DNA of 64,000 nucleotides from CAZJYI01 sp964550025 (GCA_964550025.1 CAZJYI010000040.1:14028-78027), one strand, 5' to 3'. Numbered from the stretch's first letter, positions 36,871 to 48,021 are shown. Numbers and translations: made by a program. The notes: generated by a model not told the origin, from the sequence alone.

Positions 36871-39800
36871 CTACGGCAGTTCCACCTGCAGGCGATAGTA
36901 CGGCCCTTTCGGCGGTGCGTTCGTGTCCTGCATCGCATCCGCTCCGCCCGTGCCCGACCGCGGCCCGCCCCCGGGAACATTGGCCCAGGCGCCACTGACC
37001 AGGTTCGAGTTCCCTTCCATCGTGTACCGGCGGTTGGAAGAGCTTTCGAAGTAGAGGGTCGCCGGGGAGTTATTGCTGATGTCCACGATCCGGAAGTAGT
37101 CCGTCGCATCCGTCGGATCGGTCTGGGCAATGAACTCCTGGCGGTTGTCGTGCGGATCGCCGTCGGGATTGTCGGTTTCTGCCTGGTCGAAGTCGTTGCT
37201 CCAGCCGTGCTGTGCCAGCCACCAGTGCGGCGTGCCGCCCACCGCCAGGTACGGGGCGAACGTGACGTGGATCGTGCCGTTTGCGGTGATGTTGCTCCAC
37301 GCAAAGCCGGTCACCGCACCGACGGAGGCACCGTTGGTGGCCACGTCCGCAACGTGCCAGTAGGTGTCGGGCAGCATCGTGAAGTTCGTCTCGCCGCCGT
37401 ACGGGACATTGACGACGCCGGAAGGCTCGATGGCGCCGCGCGTGCCCGCCGTGGCGGTGATTGTGCACGGGGGCAGCACGCCGAGCGTATAGTGCGTACC
37501 GTTGCTCAGCGTTTGCCCGACGACGGTTAACCGGCCGGCAGTGTAGGTTCCGGCCAGTGCGTCGCCGTTGGCAAACACCCCGTCGCTGTCCCGGAGGAGG
37601 CGTAGCCCGGACCCGTTCCCGAGACCGGTCAGACCGGTTGTGTCGATCACGAGGTCGTCGTCGACGCTGCCGCTGACCTCAAGCTGCCAGATGCGCGCGA
37701 GACGACGACCGATACCGGCAGGGCAGTCCGCGTCTTGCCAGTCGTTCGTGCCGTTGTCGTGTCCGGCGAGCGCGAAGTCGACACCCGCGACGCCGGCGTT
37801 GGAGACGCTCAGGCGGCTCGACGCGTGGCTCGTTCGCAAACCGTCCCAGACTCCGCGGATGTTGGCCTTGCCTGCAATGGCATCCGCGCACGGGAAGTCG
37901 CCGGCTACCCACACGGGACCGTTGACCAGCGTGCCGTCGTGGTGGCTGGCAGTCAGATCGAGAACCGTGTCGCTCGACGAGTGATCGCATCGGTAGTAAG
38001 CGACCAGGCCCGCCTCGTCACCGTTCAGGGTCCTGTGCATGCCGTCGCGTAGCTCCGCTTCGCTGCGTGTCACCGTCCACGCGCGCACTTCGTCCAGCGT
38101 CCCGCGGTACAGGAGGTTGGCCGTGGAGAACGCCCCGAGTGTGGCCGCTACCCCGCCATCGACCAGGTTGACGGTGCCGGTAGTCGCCTGCTCGCCGCCA
38201 TTGACATAGAACCGCAACGCGGCGCCATCCCACGTGGCGGCGACGTGCTGCCACTGGTCCCACGTGATGACCGGGGCCACCGTCTTGATGACCGTGCCCT
38301 GTGTTTCGAATACGAGTCGACGGTCGGCAGTGCTCCAACTGTTCGCGTAGAAGGCATAGCCGGGATTGCTGCCGCCCCCGTTCTTGCGTCCCAGGATGGT
38401 GCAGATGCTGGTCTTCTCGGCGGGGCTGATCCAGGCCTCGATCGTGAAGGCGCCGTTGGTCAGCGCCAAACTCGCGTCGGCCCCAAGTGTGACGTAGTCG
38501 TTCGTTCCGTCGAACTTCAGCGCGTTCCCGGCGCCGGCCATGGGCGATGGGAAGAAGGCGAAGGAGCAGACGGGTTGGTCGGCGGCCAGGTCTTCCAGCG
38601 CGGGCGTCGTCGCCGAGTCGCTCAGGTCGCGTGTCTGGATTGTCCAACCGGAACCTGACGCCTGGTAGGTCACGATGTTGTCCTGGTTGTGGCTTTCGCC
38701 GCCCTCAGGCGACACGATCAGCACGCCCGTGTCCGGCGCCCGTCCGGGAATGCTGAGCTCGAAGGTACCCGTTCCGGTGTGCGTGACACTGAATCCGCCA
38801 CCCAGGATCGCATCGCCCTCGGCATCGAACCTGCCCACGACCACGCCGGTCAAACCGGTCGGCACATAGGCGAAGGCCACGGGATCCGTCTCGTGACTGT
38901 CGCCGTTGACGCCGTTGTCGTGGCAGTAGATCGTCCAGGACCCGTTCGCGTTGACTTTGCTCAGGGCGAAGTTGTCTTCGTTCCGCCCGCCGCAGACCAA
39001 CAGCACGCCGTCCGTTCGCCCGTCGACGCCGGGTATGGCCAGCGTATACGTTCCGTTGGTGTTGTCGATGAACGCATCTTCGAGAGCAAGTCCCGGGCTG
39101 GAGCGCAAGACGGTGATGGGACCGTTGTTCACGCTGTTGAGCGCGTGTCCGCACTTCCAGCCGCCTTCAAACGGGAAGTAAGCGGCCGCGACGTTCTGGT
39201 TGTATTCGCTACCGCTGGGGGCGTCGTGAAGCCCGATCGTGTAGTTCCATGAAGCTACGTCGAAAGCCGTGGCGGTCGCGTAGCGGACCCCGTCGAGCGG
39301 GGCCTCTTCGCCGTTGTCGCGACCGTTCTCGCCTACGCAGGCAATGAGCACGCCGTTGGTCGGGTCGTCGGCCGGGTCGGCGCCCACCTGGATGCCGTAG
39401 TCGCCGCGGTTGGCCCGGGCGGCGGCAACGGCAATGTCGCCGTGGACTTCCGACGTGCTGAGCGTGACGGATGCCGGGGTATTGTTGGTGTCGTTCTGAA
39501 CGACGCTGACATTCATGTAGCACAAAACGTCGGACTCCGGGGACGGAGCATCTCCTGTCGTCTCGTAGGCTCCCATATCCACGGTGGCCGTGTTGATCCG
39601 AGGCGAACCGTCCAGGTCCGTTCCTCCACTCATCCAATCCTGGTTGCTGCCGGCGTTCACGCAGGGCGAAGCGCTCCGCAAGTGGTAGCCTGTCGCGCCA
39701 TAGCCCCCGGGCGAAGGCGGATCGCCGCCGCCGACAAAGAGCGGATCGTTGGTGATACAGCCCATCCCTCCGGGAATCCCGTTGGTGGGAGCGGTGCAGG

Positions 39801-42800
39801 TATATTCGATGGCAGGCGAGTTGCCGCCCCAACTCCAGTTGGTTCCGGAAACGGCGCAGGTGTTTTCGTAGATGATGCAGTTGCGCACCGTGCCGCCCCA
39901 GGTGCGCACGCCGCCGCCATATTCGCCGGTGTTCGAGACGACCGTGCAGCTTTCGAGCACCGCGTTGGAGGCGCCGGCGCTGAAATACGCCCCGCCCCCG
40001 TCGTCTTGCGCGGAGTTGCCGACAATCAGGCAGCCGCGCGCCGTGCCGCCGGAATAGAACCAGATCCCGCCGCCGTCTTCCGTTGTGCCGTCGCCGGCGT
40101 GGTTGCCGCGGATGGCGCAGTTCTCAACCAGCGCCCCGACACGCATGAGCAGCCCGCCGCCGCTGCCGCCCGATTTATTGGCCTCGACCGTGGAGTTCGA
40201 GAGCGTGCCGCCGTTCCAGAAGTAGACGCCGCCGCCAGCGTCGCCACAGGTGTTGGAGCAGATGTTCAATGCATGGCCCTCGCCGCCGCCGTTGAAGAAG
40301 ACGCCACCGCCGTCGTTACCGGCCGAGCAGGCCGTGACGGTGCAATTGCTTGCGACGGTTCCGGTCTTCAGGTAGAGCCCACCGCCGACGCCCGACCCCT
40401 CCACCGCGCCGTTGGAGAGCGTGAAGCCGGAAAGGGAGGAACCGGAGGCGTTCAGGTATACGCAACGCATGTCGCTCCCGCCTTTGATCACGGTATGCTC
40501 CGGGCCGTTGGCGCTTTGCAGGGCGATGGCCCGTTTGAGTGTCGCGCGGCTGCCGGCGCCGCCCGCGGCGTAGGTGCCGTCGCCAACAAGCACCGTGTCG
40601 CCGTCAGATGCCGCATCCACGGCATCCTGGATGGTCGCGGCGGCATCCGTCCAGTTCGTGTAGGGCCAGACGGCGAGGCCGTTGGTGGCGACGTAGTGCA
40701 CTGGCGAATCGCCGCGGTGCAGGATCTCCCGCGTGATCGTTACGCTGTCGCTCGCGATGTCGCCGAGGCGGTTGGTGGCCGTGACGGTGATCACATTCGC
40801 GCGGGGCACCAGTGGGATATTGGTGACCGCCCAATCGCTGCTTGCCACTTGCCATTCGCCGCCGGCGCCTGCCGCGGGATTGGCCCACCTCACGGCGCCG
40901 ACCGCCCATTCGTTGTTGGTGCCGGCGATATCCCAGGCCAGGGTTTCGCCGGGAACAGTGATCGCTTCGGCCGGATCGGTAATGTCCACAAACGCCCTGG
41001 GCTCAAACTCGTACGCCCCCATGTCAATCGCGTGGATTCCGTCAAGGTCGCCATCCAGGATGCGCGGGTGGCCGTCCGGGTCCCGGAACGCGGGGGCATA
41101 GGCGTCGAGCCCCGTATCGATGCAGGGGGAACCCGACTTCAGGCGGAAATTGCCGCCGGCGGCGGCGACGAACATCGGGTTGTTGGTGATGCAGCCGTCA
41201 ACCCCGTGCGTGATGCCGTCGGAGGCACAGGTGTGGCGTATCGTGCTATGGGCCATGTCGAGGTCCTGCCCCGTGATTGCCGAGTTGCCCCACGCGATGC
41301 AGTTGTCCAGCGTGCCGCCCTCGTAGCAGAACGCCCCGCCGCCATAGTATTCTGCGTCGTTGCCGCTGAGCGTGCAATTGACCAACCTGCCGCCCTCATC
41401 GAAATACGCCCCGCCACCGAGGGCGCCTGAGTTGCCGGTGAGGATGCAATTGGCGAGCGCACCGCCCTTATGGCAATACACACCGCCACCAAAATGGCCC
41501 AGATTGCCCGTGAACACGCAATTCACCAGCGTGCCGCCGTAGTAGCAGCGCACCCCGCCGCCGTGACGACCGTCGTTGCCGCTGAACGTACAATGGACCA
41601 GCGTGCCGCCTCCATCGCAGAACGCCCCGCCGCCTCCCCCTGTGTCTCTCGCCGAACAATTCGTAATCACGCAGTTGCTGACGACGCTGCCGGGAACGAG
41701 GTGGACGCCGCCGCCATACCGCGGTCTGTACACCACGCCATCGGCCAGCGTGAACCCTCCCAGGGACGCGCCGGAAACGACCATGTGCACGCAGCGGAGG
41801 TTGAGGCCACCCACGATGGCGGTATGTTCCGGGCCGTTGACGCTGCGCACCAACATGGCCCGCCAGACCCTCACGCGATTACGCCCCCACTCGCCGGCCT
41901 CGTAGACCCCGTTGGTGACCCACACGGTATCGTTGCTCGTCGCCGCGAACACCGCATCCTGAATCGTGTGCGCCGCCGTCGCCCAGTTCGTGTACGGCCA
42001 GGCCGGCGACGGGCTGCTCGTCCACACGTAATGGGCCGGCGTGTCGCCGAGCGCCCACCAGGATTCGTCATATTCGTATGCGCCGATGTCAACGCGTCTC
42101 CCGTCGATGCGCGGATGACCGTCCAGGGCCTCTGCGCCGGCCATCCAGTCCCCATCCTCGCCAGCATTGATGCAAAACGACTTCATCTGCAGCCGGTAGT
42201 TGCCGTTGGAGGCATCCACGAAAAGTGGCGGGCTGGTGAGGTTACCCGCACCGCCGGGATCGATCGGCAAGCAGCAGTAGTTGCAGTCCATGTCCCCGCC
42301 GTCATACCAGTCGGGGTCCTGGGGGGCCGTGTTGTAGTAGACGATCGTATTGCGCACATCGACCGCCGAGTTGCCGTGCTCGGTGTAGTGGGAGATTCCC
42401 CCGCCGGCGGAATCCGCCGAATTGCCGCTTACCGTGCAGTTGTGCACCGCGTTCGGTGTCTCGGTGTAACTCGTGTAGGTATTCACTCCGCCGCCCACTC
42501 GCTTGGCACGATTGCCGGTGATCAGGCAGCTACGCACGGTGCCGCCGTCCTGAATGTACACCCCGCCGCCATAGCCGAGGGTCCCGCCGATTTGGGCCGC
42601 CGAATTGCTGACAATCATGCAGCCTTCCACCAAACTGCCTTCAGTCAGGGCCACCCCTCCGCCACCGGCGGAGTAGGGGGCGTTCCCCTCGGCCAGGTTA
42701 CCTTGGATCAGGCAGGTGCGCACCGTACCGCCGTAATTGCAGTACGCCCCGCCGCCGGATTCCCGGCAGGTGTTGCCGCTGAGCGTACAGTCTTCGACCG

Positions 42801-45800
42801 TGCCGCCCCGATTGCAGCACACTCCGCCGCCGCCGCGGGTGCTGCTGTTGCCCGCAACCGTGCAGTTGCTGAGAATGGTCCCCGGGTCGAGCCAGGCGCC
42901 GCCTCCGTGCGATCCCGTAACCACGCCGTTGGTCAACGTGAAGCCGCTCAGCACCGCGCCGGCGACATCGAGATGAACGCAGCGAATATCGCTGCCACCG
43001 GCGATGAAGGTCTCCTCCCGGCCGTTGACACTGCGCACGGCGACAGGCTCGGTGATCCGCACGCGGTTTCCGCCGCTGTCGCCGGCATTGTAGACACCGT
43101 TGGTGACGAGTACGGTGTCGCCCGGCTTGGCGGCATCGACCGCCTCCTGGATCGTGTGTGCCGCGGTGGCCCAGTTGGTGTAGGGCCAGGTAGGCGACGA
43201 ACTGTCCAGCGACACATAGTGGAACGGCATGTTGCCACCGTCCCAGTGACCGCGCCTGAGCGTTACCGTGTCGCTGCCGAGATCGCCGATATAATTCGTG
43301 CCGAACACCGAAATCTGGTTGTTGCCGAATTCCAGCGGTACGGCGATCTCCCATCTTGTCACGCCGGAGCCCGGCGCCGCCCACTGGCCATTGGCGCCGT
43401 TGGCGGCATTCGTCCACCACATCGTGCCCACGATGGAGACCGCCGTCCCGGCGAGCGCAAAGGTGGCGTGCTCTTCGCCCGGGTAGAGCGTGCTGGGCGT
43501 GATCTCGACATTTGGCTCCCCAATGACGATCTCGATCTCCGCCGTCACCAGCGCCGAGGTGAATCCCGACGCGCCGTGCACGCGGTAGGTGAAGGAATCC
43601 TCCACCGCCACCGCCCTGTCCACATGGTAGCTGAAGGCGTTCGCCGTGAGCATCGTGACACTCCCGTGCGTCGGTGGATCGACCATCTCGAACGCCAGGA
43701 TCCAATCCGTGCCATTGCTGCTCGTGCCCCATTCATCGCTGCCGGCCAGGTAGGCTGTCGTCGGGACATCCTCGATGATGACGAACTCGCGCCCGACGCC
43801 GGACGCGACCCAGCCGCCCCCCCCGGAGCCAACCAGCTCGGCGTCCTCCCCGCCGACGAGGTCCGCCGACGTGTTCCCCGAGCCTTCGTTGAAACGGTAG
43901 CAGGCCGCGAGACTGCCGCGTAGCGGATGCGTGTGGTCCACCTGGCGGTGCATCCAGTTCGAGACCACGTTGGCGGGCAACGCCGCGTGCCACACCCGCA
44001 CTTCGTCCATGCGTCCGTCCAGCCATTGGCCGGCGGGTCCGCCGGCCAGCAGCAGGGGATCGCCATTGGCCGGGCCGACCGACGGCGTGCCGTCCAGGGA
44101 CATGGCCTGCCCATCCACGTACAGGCGGCGGACGCCGCCGTCGTTGACCGCGGCCGCGTGAACCCACACGCCGGTCTGAATCGTCAGCCCGGCGGCGGTC
44201 ATCCCGTCGAACCGGAGTGTCGAGTCGTCCAGGAGCAGGGAGTAGGAATCGCCCTTGCTCGCCAGGACGCGCGTCCCGCCGAGGGCATCTGCCCTGAACC
44301 AGCATTCGAGCGTGTAGTCCGTCGCAAGGTCCAGGGCACCCCGGTCCGAAATCCGCACGTACTCGTCCACCCCGTCGAAATCGAGCGCCATCCCAAGCCC
44401 GGCCGTGGGATGGCCCACGGCGGTGAAGCGGCGCGTTTCGCCATAGCCGGTGCCATGCGCGTTACCGGCATAGGACCGGACATGGTAGACCGTCCCGGGA
44501 GTGAGATTGGTGAGCCGGCTGGTGAAGCTGCCGGTATCCGCCCCGTCGATAGTGCGGGAATCCGCTATCGTCGGCGAACCGGTCGTGTTCCAGACGCACC
44601 CGCGTGCAGTCACGGCCGATGCGCCCGGGGCGACGACCGTACCGCCGCACGTGGCGGCGACGTGCGTGATGTCCGTCACGTTCGACGTGAGAACGGTCGG
44701 CCGGCCGCTCTTGGACGCTTCGGCCGTGTTGCCGTAGGCGCCCAGGTTCGCGCGGGCGCCGTTTATCGCCGGTTCGTTGGCATACACGTCTCCCGGGTTC
44801 GCGCCGTCAATGCACCGGCTGCTCACCGCGTCGTTAGTCCACTGGTCGCCGGTCGGTTGCCAGCGGCCGGATTCGGACTTGAGGTGAAAGTCCCCGGCTT
44901 CGGGATCGGCAAAACGCGGATTGTCATCGAAGCACCCGATGCCGCCCGGGAGGTGCGCGGCCGGGGCGGTGCAGGAATAGGCATAGTGCATTCCGCCGCC
45001 GTTGTTGCGCCAGTTCGGGCCCCAGTCGGCGGCCGTGTTGCCCCACACGATGCTGTTGCTCACCCCGCCGCCCCCGTCGCCATACACCCCGCCGCCGCTC
45101 TGTCCTGCGGTGTTGTGGACGATCGAGCAATAGTCGATCGTCCCGCCCGCATGGAAGGCCACCCCGCCACCGTTGGCGGCGGTGCCGCAATCGTGGACGA
45201 TACAATGGGACATGTAGCCGCCTCCATCGAAGAGCACCCCGCCGCCGTTCGTGGCGCAGTGGCCGCCCATGAGCGTGAACCCGCTCAGGAGGGCGTTCCC
45301 GGTCAGGTAGGCGCCGCGCACCGCGGCAAGGCCGTTGGTCTCGGTGTCGGTCGCCCCGACAATGAAGGTATGCGACGGCCCGTTTACGCTACGCACGGCC
45401 AGGTCCCGCTGGACGCAGACGCGGTTCGTATGCGGATGCGCCGTCGCCGGCCACCCCCCCACACCGTAGATCCCGTTCGTCACCAGGACCGTGTCGCCCA
45501 CGTAGGCCGCATCTACGGCATCCTGGACCGTGTGCGCTGCCGTCGTCCAGTTCGTGTGGGGCCAGGCCGGTGACGGGCTGTTCGTCCACACGTAGTGGAG
45601 CGGCGAGTCGCCGAAGTGCCATGTTACCTCGCTTTCATATGCGCCGATGTCGACAACTCCCCCGTCGATGCGCGGATTGCCGTCCAGGTCCCGCGCACCC
45701 GCCATCCAGGCTCCGTTGATCCCGGCATTGATGCATGCGGAGGAATCAAGCAGCCGGTAGTCGCCGTTGGCGGCGTCCACGAAAGACGGCGCATTGGTGA

Positions 45801-48021
45801 TATGGCCGGACCCCCAGGGCTGGGACGGCACGCAGCAGCGGGTGCCGTACATGTACCCGCCATGGTACCAATCGGCGTCCTCGGGGGCCGTGTTGTAATA
45901 GACGATCGTATTGCGCGCGTCGACCCGCGGATCGGGGTACTCCGAAACGAGGGAGATCCCACCACCACCGTCGCGATCCGCCGAATTGTCGCTCACCGTG
46001 CAACAGTGGATCTCCATGTCCGGCGCACCCCCGTAACGCGTGTAGATATGCACCCCGCCGCCCGCTCGCCTGGCCGAATTGCCGGTGATCAGGCAACTGC
46101 GCACCGTGCCGCCGTCCCGGATGAGAGCCCCGCCACCGTAGCCGAGGCTCCCGTCGGGTTGGACCGCCCGATTGCCGGTGATCGTGCAATTCTCAACCAA
46201 GCCGCCTCCGTCCAGGGCCACCCCGCCGCCACCGGAATGGTACGGGGCGTTCGCCCAGGCCCAGTTGTCTTCGATCAGGCAGTTGCGCAGCGTGCCGCCG
46301 CCGTTCAGGAAGACGCCGCCGCCCGAGCCGCCGACTGCACAGCCGGTGACGGTGCAGTTGCTGACAACACTACCGGGGCCAAGGTAGATACCGCCGCCAT
46401 CCTTCGGCCAACTGTGCACGGCCCCGTTGACCAGCGTGAGCCCCTCCACCGTGCAGGCGGCCACCAGGTGCAGGCAGCGCACAGTGTCGCCGCCGTCGAT
46501 GAAGGTGTTTTGGGGGCCGTCAACCCCGCGCAACGTGCAGGGCCGCTCGATCCGTACGCGGTTCCCGCCGCCGCCGCCCGTCGCATAGGTGCCGCTGCCC
46601 ACCAGCACGGTGTCGTTGGACGCGGCGGCATCGACCGCATCCTGGATACGCCTGGCCGCTTGCACCCAGTTGGTGTAGGGCCAGACCGCCGCGCCGTTCG
46701 TGGCGACATAGTGGATCGGCGAATCGCCGCCGTGCTCTCTCTCGCGCCTGACCGTCACACTGTCGCTCGCCGTCCTGCCCTGCCGGTTCGTGCCCAGTAC
46801 CGTCAGGACGTTCTCCCCGAACTCCAGCGGAATCCCCGAAGCCTGAAACTGCAAGCCGGAAACGGGAAAGATCCCGTCCGCGCCATTGGCCGCATTGGCC
46901 CACTCCATCGAGCCAACGGTGTATTCGTTGTTAGTACCCACAAGGGTATACGTGGCATCTTCGCCATAGGCGGTGGTGTTGGCGTTGGTGATGTCCACCG
47001 CGGCCGGAAGTGCCGTAATGGACAACTGCACGGTCCGCTTGCTGGAAACGAGACCGCCCGCGTCCCGGACGCGGTAGGTGAAGGACTCCGTATCCGCGAT
47101 GTCGGCGTCGACGTGGTAGCTGAAGACGTTGTCATGCAGCACGGCGGCCGTGCCGTTGGTTGGCGGATCTACGATCTCGAAGGACAGAGTCCAGTCGGTT
47201 CCGTTGCCGCTCGATCCGTCCGCGTCGCTGCCGACCAGGCAGGCGGTGTTGGAGGCCGCCTCATCCACGACCCAGTCACGGCCCGCACCTGACCCGACCC
47301 ACTCCGTGCCGTCCATGTTCCGCAGGATGCCATCGTAGGGACCGGCCGCATCCACAGTGTTGGTTCCGGTGCCGTCATCGAGCTTGTAGTAGGCCACCAG
47401 GTTGGAGTGCGCCGGGTGAGTGGCGTCCACCTCGCGGCAGATCCAGTTCGTCAGTACATTGGCCGAGAGCGCCGTGTCCCAGATGCGTACCTCGTCGAGT
47501 TTGCCGGCGGCGAATTCCGAAGTGCCGTACTTGCATCCGAGATAGGGTGTCGCGCCGGAGAGAGAGGGCAGGGCAACGTCCGCGCTGTTGCGCTGGGCCA
47601 CCAGCTCGCCGTCGAGATAGCCCCTGAAGCCATTGGCGGTGTTGCGCTGCCAGACCATCGCCAGATGATGCCAGTGTCCGTCTTCGATGACGCTTTCATC
47701 ACCGCACGAAATGCCGCCGCCCGTGCCGCCGTCGGTCGAGACGATGTGCTTCGGGCTCGACGAGCCCCAGCCGGCGACAAGGTAGCCGCCACCAACCTGG
47801 AAGCGAACCGGCGACTGCAATTCCGTGCCCTTGAACCAATACTCGATCGTGATAGCGTTCCCACCGCCCACCGCGCCCGTCAGGCTGGCTGGCAGCGCAA
47901 CGTGATCGTCCGTCCCGTCGAACTCCAAGGCGGTGCCAAAGCCCGCCACCGGCGCCGCACCACGGCTAGCGGCAACCACCCCCATCCACAATGCCAACAG
48001 CATCCAGCACTTCTTCTTCAT
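36871..48021 (-). CDS. Giant protein D: LamG and beta-helix modules
   Basis: The 3,716-residue exported protein is called from the ATG at 48021, which begins a classical signal peptide 'MKKKCWMLLALWMGVVAASRGA'; an in-frame ATG at 48054 would add 11 acidic residues in front. Order: LamG (about 20-240), cadherin-like domain ('VDPPTNGTAAVLHDNVFSYHVD'), beta-helix modules from 435 and 807, FN3-like domain (1110), LamG (1207-1390), second cadherin-like domain (1393-1507), beta-helix modules from 1599, 1995 and 2438, the 330-residue region shared with giant protein B (2833-3163, 'SVVQNDTNNTPASVTLSTSE'), LamG (3167-3390), an InlB-B-type repeat, and the common C-terminal domain ending 'GPYYRLQVELP'. 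The last third is a close paralogue of the same part of protein B, which implies segmental exchange. No active site is visible. Confidence 0.85.
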   Translation of the reverse strand: MKKKCWMLLALWMGVVAASRGAAPVAGFGTALEFDGTDDHVALPASLTGAVGGGNAITIEYWFKGTELQSPVRFQVGGGYLVAGWGSSSPKHIVSTDGGTGGGISCGDESVIEDGHWHHLAMVWQRNTANGFRGYLDGELVAQRNSADVALPSLSGATPYLGCKYGTSEFAAGKLDEVRIWDTALSANVLTNWICREVDATHPAHSNLVAYYKLDDGTGTNTVDAAGPYDGILRNMDGTEWVGSGAGRDWVVDEAASNTACLVGSDADGSSGNGTDWTLSFEIVDPPTNGTAAVLHDNVFSYHVDADIADTESFTYRVRDAGGLVSSKRTVQLSITALPAAVDITNANTTAYGEDATYTLVGTNNEYTVGSMEWANAANGADGIFPVSGLQFQASGIPLEFGENVLTVLGTNRQGRTASDSVTVRREREHGGDSPIHYVATNGAAVWPYTNWVQAARRIQDAVDAAASNDTVLVGSGTYATGGGGGNRVRIERPCTLRGVDGPQNTFIDGGDTVRCLHLVAACTVEGLTLVNGAVHSWPKDGGGIYLGPGSVVSNCTVTGCAVGGSGGGVFLNGGGTLRNCLIEDNWAWANAPYHSGGGGVALDGGGLVENCTITGNRAVQPDGSLGYGGGALIRDGGTVRSCLITGNSARRAGGGVHIYTRYGGAPDMEIHCCTVSDNSADRDGGGGISLVSEYPDPRVDARNTIVYYNTAPEDADWYHGGYMYGTRCCVPSQPWGSGHITNAPSFVDAANGDYRLLDSSACINAGINGAWMAGARDLDGNPRIDGGVVDIGAYESEVTWHFGDSPLHYVWTNSPSPAWPHTNWTTAAHTVQDAVDAAYVGDTVLVTNGIYGVGGWPATAHPHTNRVCVQRDLAVRSVNGPSHTFIVGATDTETNGLAAVRGAYLTGNALLSGFTLMGGHCATNGGGVLFDGGGYMSHCIVHDCGTAANGGGVAFHAGGTIDYCSIVHNTAGQSGGGVYGDGGGGVSNSIVWGNTAADWGPNWRNNGGGMHYAYSCTAPAAHLPGGIGCFDDNPRFADPEAGDFHLKSESGRWQPTGDQWTNDAVSSRCIDGANPGDVYANEPAINGARANLGAYGNTAEASKSGRPTVLTSNVTDITHVAATCGGTVVAPGASAVTARGCVWNTTGSPTIADSRTIDGADTGSFTSRLTNLTPGTVYHVRSYAGNAHGTGYGETRRFTAVGHPTAGLGMALDFDGVDEYVRISDRGALDLATDYTLECWFRADALGGTRVLASKGDSYSLLLDDSTLRFDGMTAAGLTIQTGVWVHAAAVNDGGVRRLYVDGQAMSLDGTPSVGPANGDPLLLAGGPAGQWLDGRMDEVRVWHAALPANVVSNWMHRQVDHTHPLRGSLAACYRFNEGSGNTSADLVGGEDAELVGSGGGGWVASGVGREFVIIEDVPTTAYLAGSDEWGTSSNGTDWILAFEMVDPPTHGSVTMLTANAFSYHVDRAVAVEDSFTYRVHGASGFTSALVTAEIEIVIGEPNVEITPSTLYPGEEHATFALAGTAVSIVGTMWWTNAANGANGQWAAPGSGVTRWEIAVPLEFGNNQISVFGTNYIGDLGSDTVTLRRGHWDGGNMPFHYVSLDSSSPTWPYTNWATAAHTIQEAVDAAKPGDTVLVTNGVYNAGDSGGNRVRITEPVAVRSVNGREETFIAGGSDIRCVHLDVAGAVLSGFTLTNGVVTGSHGGGAWLDPGTILSNCTVAGNSSTRGGGGVCCNRGGTVEDCTLSGNTCRESGGGAYCNYGGTVRTCLIQGNLAEGNAPYSAGGGGVALTEGSLVEGCMIVSNSAAQIGGTLGYGGGVYIQDGGTVRSCLITGNRAKRVGGGVNTYTSYTETPNAVHNCTVSGNSADSAGGGISHYTEHGNSAVDVRNTIVYYNTAPQDPDWYDGGDMDCNYCCLPIDPGGAGNLTSPPLFVDASNGNYRLQMKSFCINAGEDGDWMAGAEALDGHPRIDGRRVDIGAYEYDESWWALGDTPAHYVWTSSPSPAWPYTNWATAAHTIQDAVFAATSNDTVWVTNGVYEAGEWGRNRVRVWRAMLVRSVNGPEHTAIVGGLNLRCVHMVVSGASLGGFTLADGVVYRPRYGGGVHLVPGSVVSNCVITNCSARDTGGGGGAFCDGGGTLVHCTFSGNDGRHGGGVRCYYGGTLVNCVFTGNLGHFGGGVYCHKGGALANCILTGNSGALGGGAYFDEGGRLVNCTLSGNDAEYYGGGAFCYEGGTLDNCIAWGNSAITGQDLDMAHSTIRHTCASDGITHGVDGCITNNPMFVAAAGGNFRLKSGSPCIDTGLDAYAPAFRDPDGHPRILDGDLDGIHAIDMGAYEFEPRAFVDITDPAEAITVPGETLAWDIAGTNNEWAVGAVRWANPAAGAGGEWQVASSDWAVTNIPLVPRANVITVTATNRLGDIASDSVTITREILHRGDSPVHYVATNGLAVWPYTNWTDAAATIQDAVDAASDGDTVLVGDGTYAAGGAGSRATLKRAIALQSANGPEHTVIKGGSDMRCVYLNASGSSLSGFTLSNGAVEGSGVGGGLYLKTGTVASNCTVTACSAGNDGGGVFFNGGGEGHALNICSNTCGDAGGGVYFWNGGTLSNSTVEANKSGGSGGGLLMRVGALVENCAIRGNHAGDGTTEDGGGIWFYSGGTARGCLIVGNSAQDDGGGAYFSAGASNAVLESCTVVSNTGEYGGGVRTWGGTVRNCIIYENTCAVSGTNWSWGGNSPAIEYTCTAPTNGIPGGMGCITNDPLFVGGGDPPSPGGYGATGYHLRSASPCVNAGSNQDWMSGGTDLDGSPRINTATVDMGAYETTGDAPSPESDVLCYMNVSVVQNDTNNTPASVTLSTSEVHGDIAVAAARANRGDYGIQVGADPADDPTNGVLIACVGENGRDNGEEAPLDGVRYATATAFDVASWNYTIGLHDAPSGSEYNQNVAAAYFPFEGGWKCGHALNSVNNGPITVLRSSPGLALEDAFIDNTNGTYTLAIPGVDGRTDGVLLVCGGRNEDNFALSKVNANGSWTIYCHDNGVNGDSHETDPVAFAYVPTGLTGVVVGRFDAEGDAILGGGFSVTHTGTGTFELSIPGRAPDTGVLIVSPEGGESHNQDNIVTYQASGSGWTIQTRDLSDSATTPALEDLAADQPVCSFAFFPSPMAGAGNALKFDGTNDYVTLGADASLALTNGAFTIEAWISPAEKTSICTILGRKNGGGSNPGYAFYANSWSTADRRLVFETQGTVIKTVAPVITWDQWQHVAATWDGAALRFYVNGGEQATTGTVNLVDGGVAATLGAFSTANLLYRGTLDEVRAWTVTRSEAELRDGMHRTLNGDEAGLVAYYRCDHSSSDTVLDLTASHHDGTLVNGPVWVAGDFPCADAIAGKANIRGVWDGLRTSHASSRLSVSNAGVAGVDFALAGHDNGTNDWQDADCPAGIGRRLARIWQLEVSGSVDDDLVIDTTGLTGLGNGSGLRLLRDSDGVFANGDALAGTYTAGRLTVVGQTLSNGTHYTLGVLPPCTITATAGTRGAIEPSGVVNVPYGGETNFTMLPDTYWHVADVATNGASVGAVTGFAWSNITANGTIHVTFAPYLAVGGTPHWWLAQHGWSNDFDQAETDNPDGDPHDNRQEFIAQTDPTDATDYFRIVDISNNSPATLYFESSSNRRYTMEGNSNLVSGAWANVPGGGPRSGTGGADAMQDTNAPPKGPYYRLQVELP

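Noticed and set aside
3376..48021. Resemblance to chlamydial polymorphic membrane proteins (GGAI/FxxN repeats)
   Set aside because: The coils here use GGG and NCxIxGN patterns, there is no autotransporter beta-barrel at the C-terminus, and the modules begin with a different cap. Similar architecture, not clear homology.
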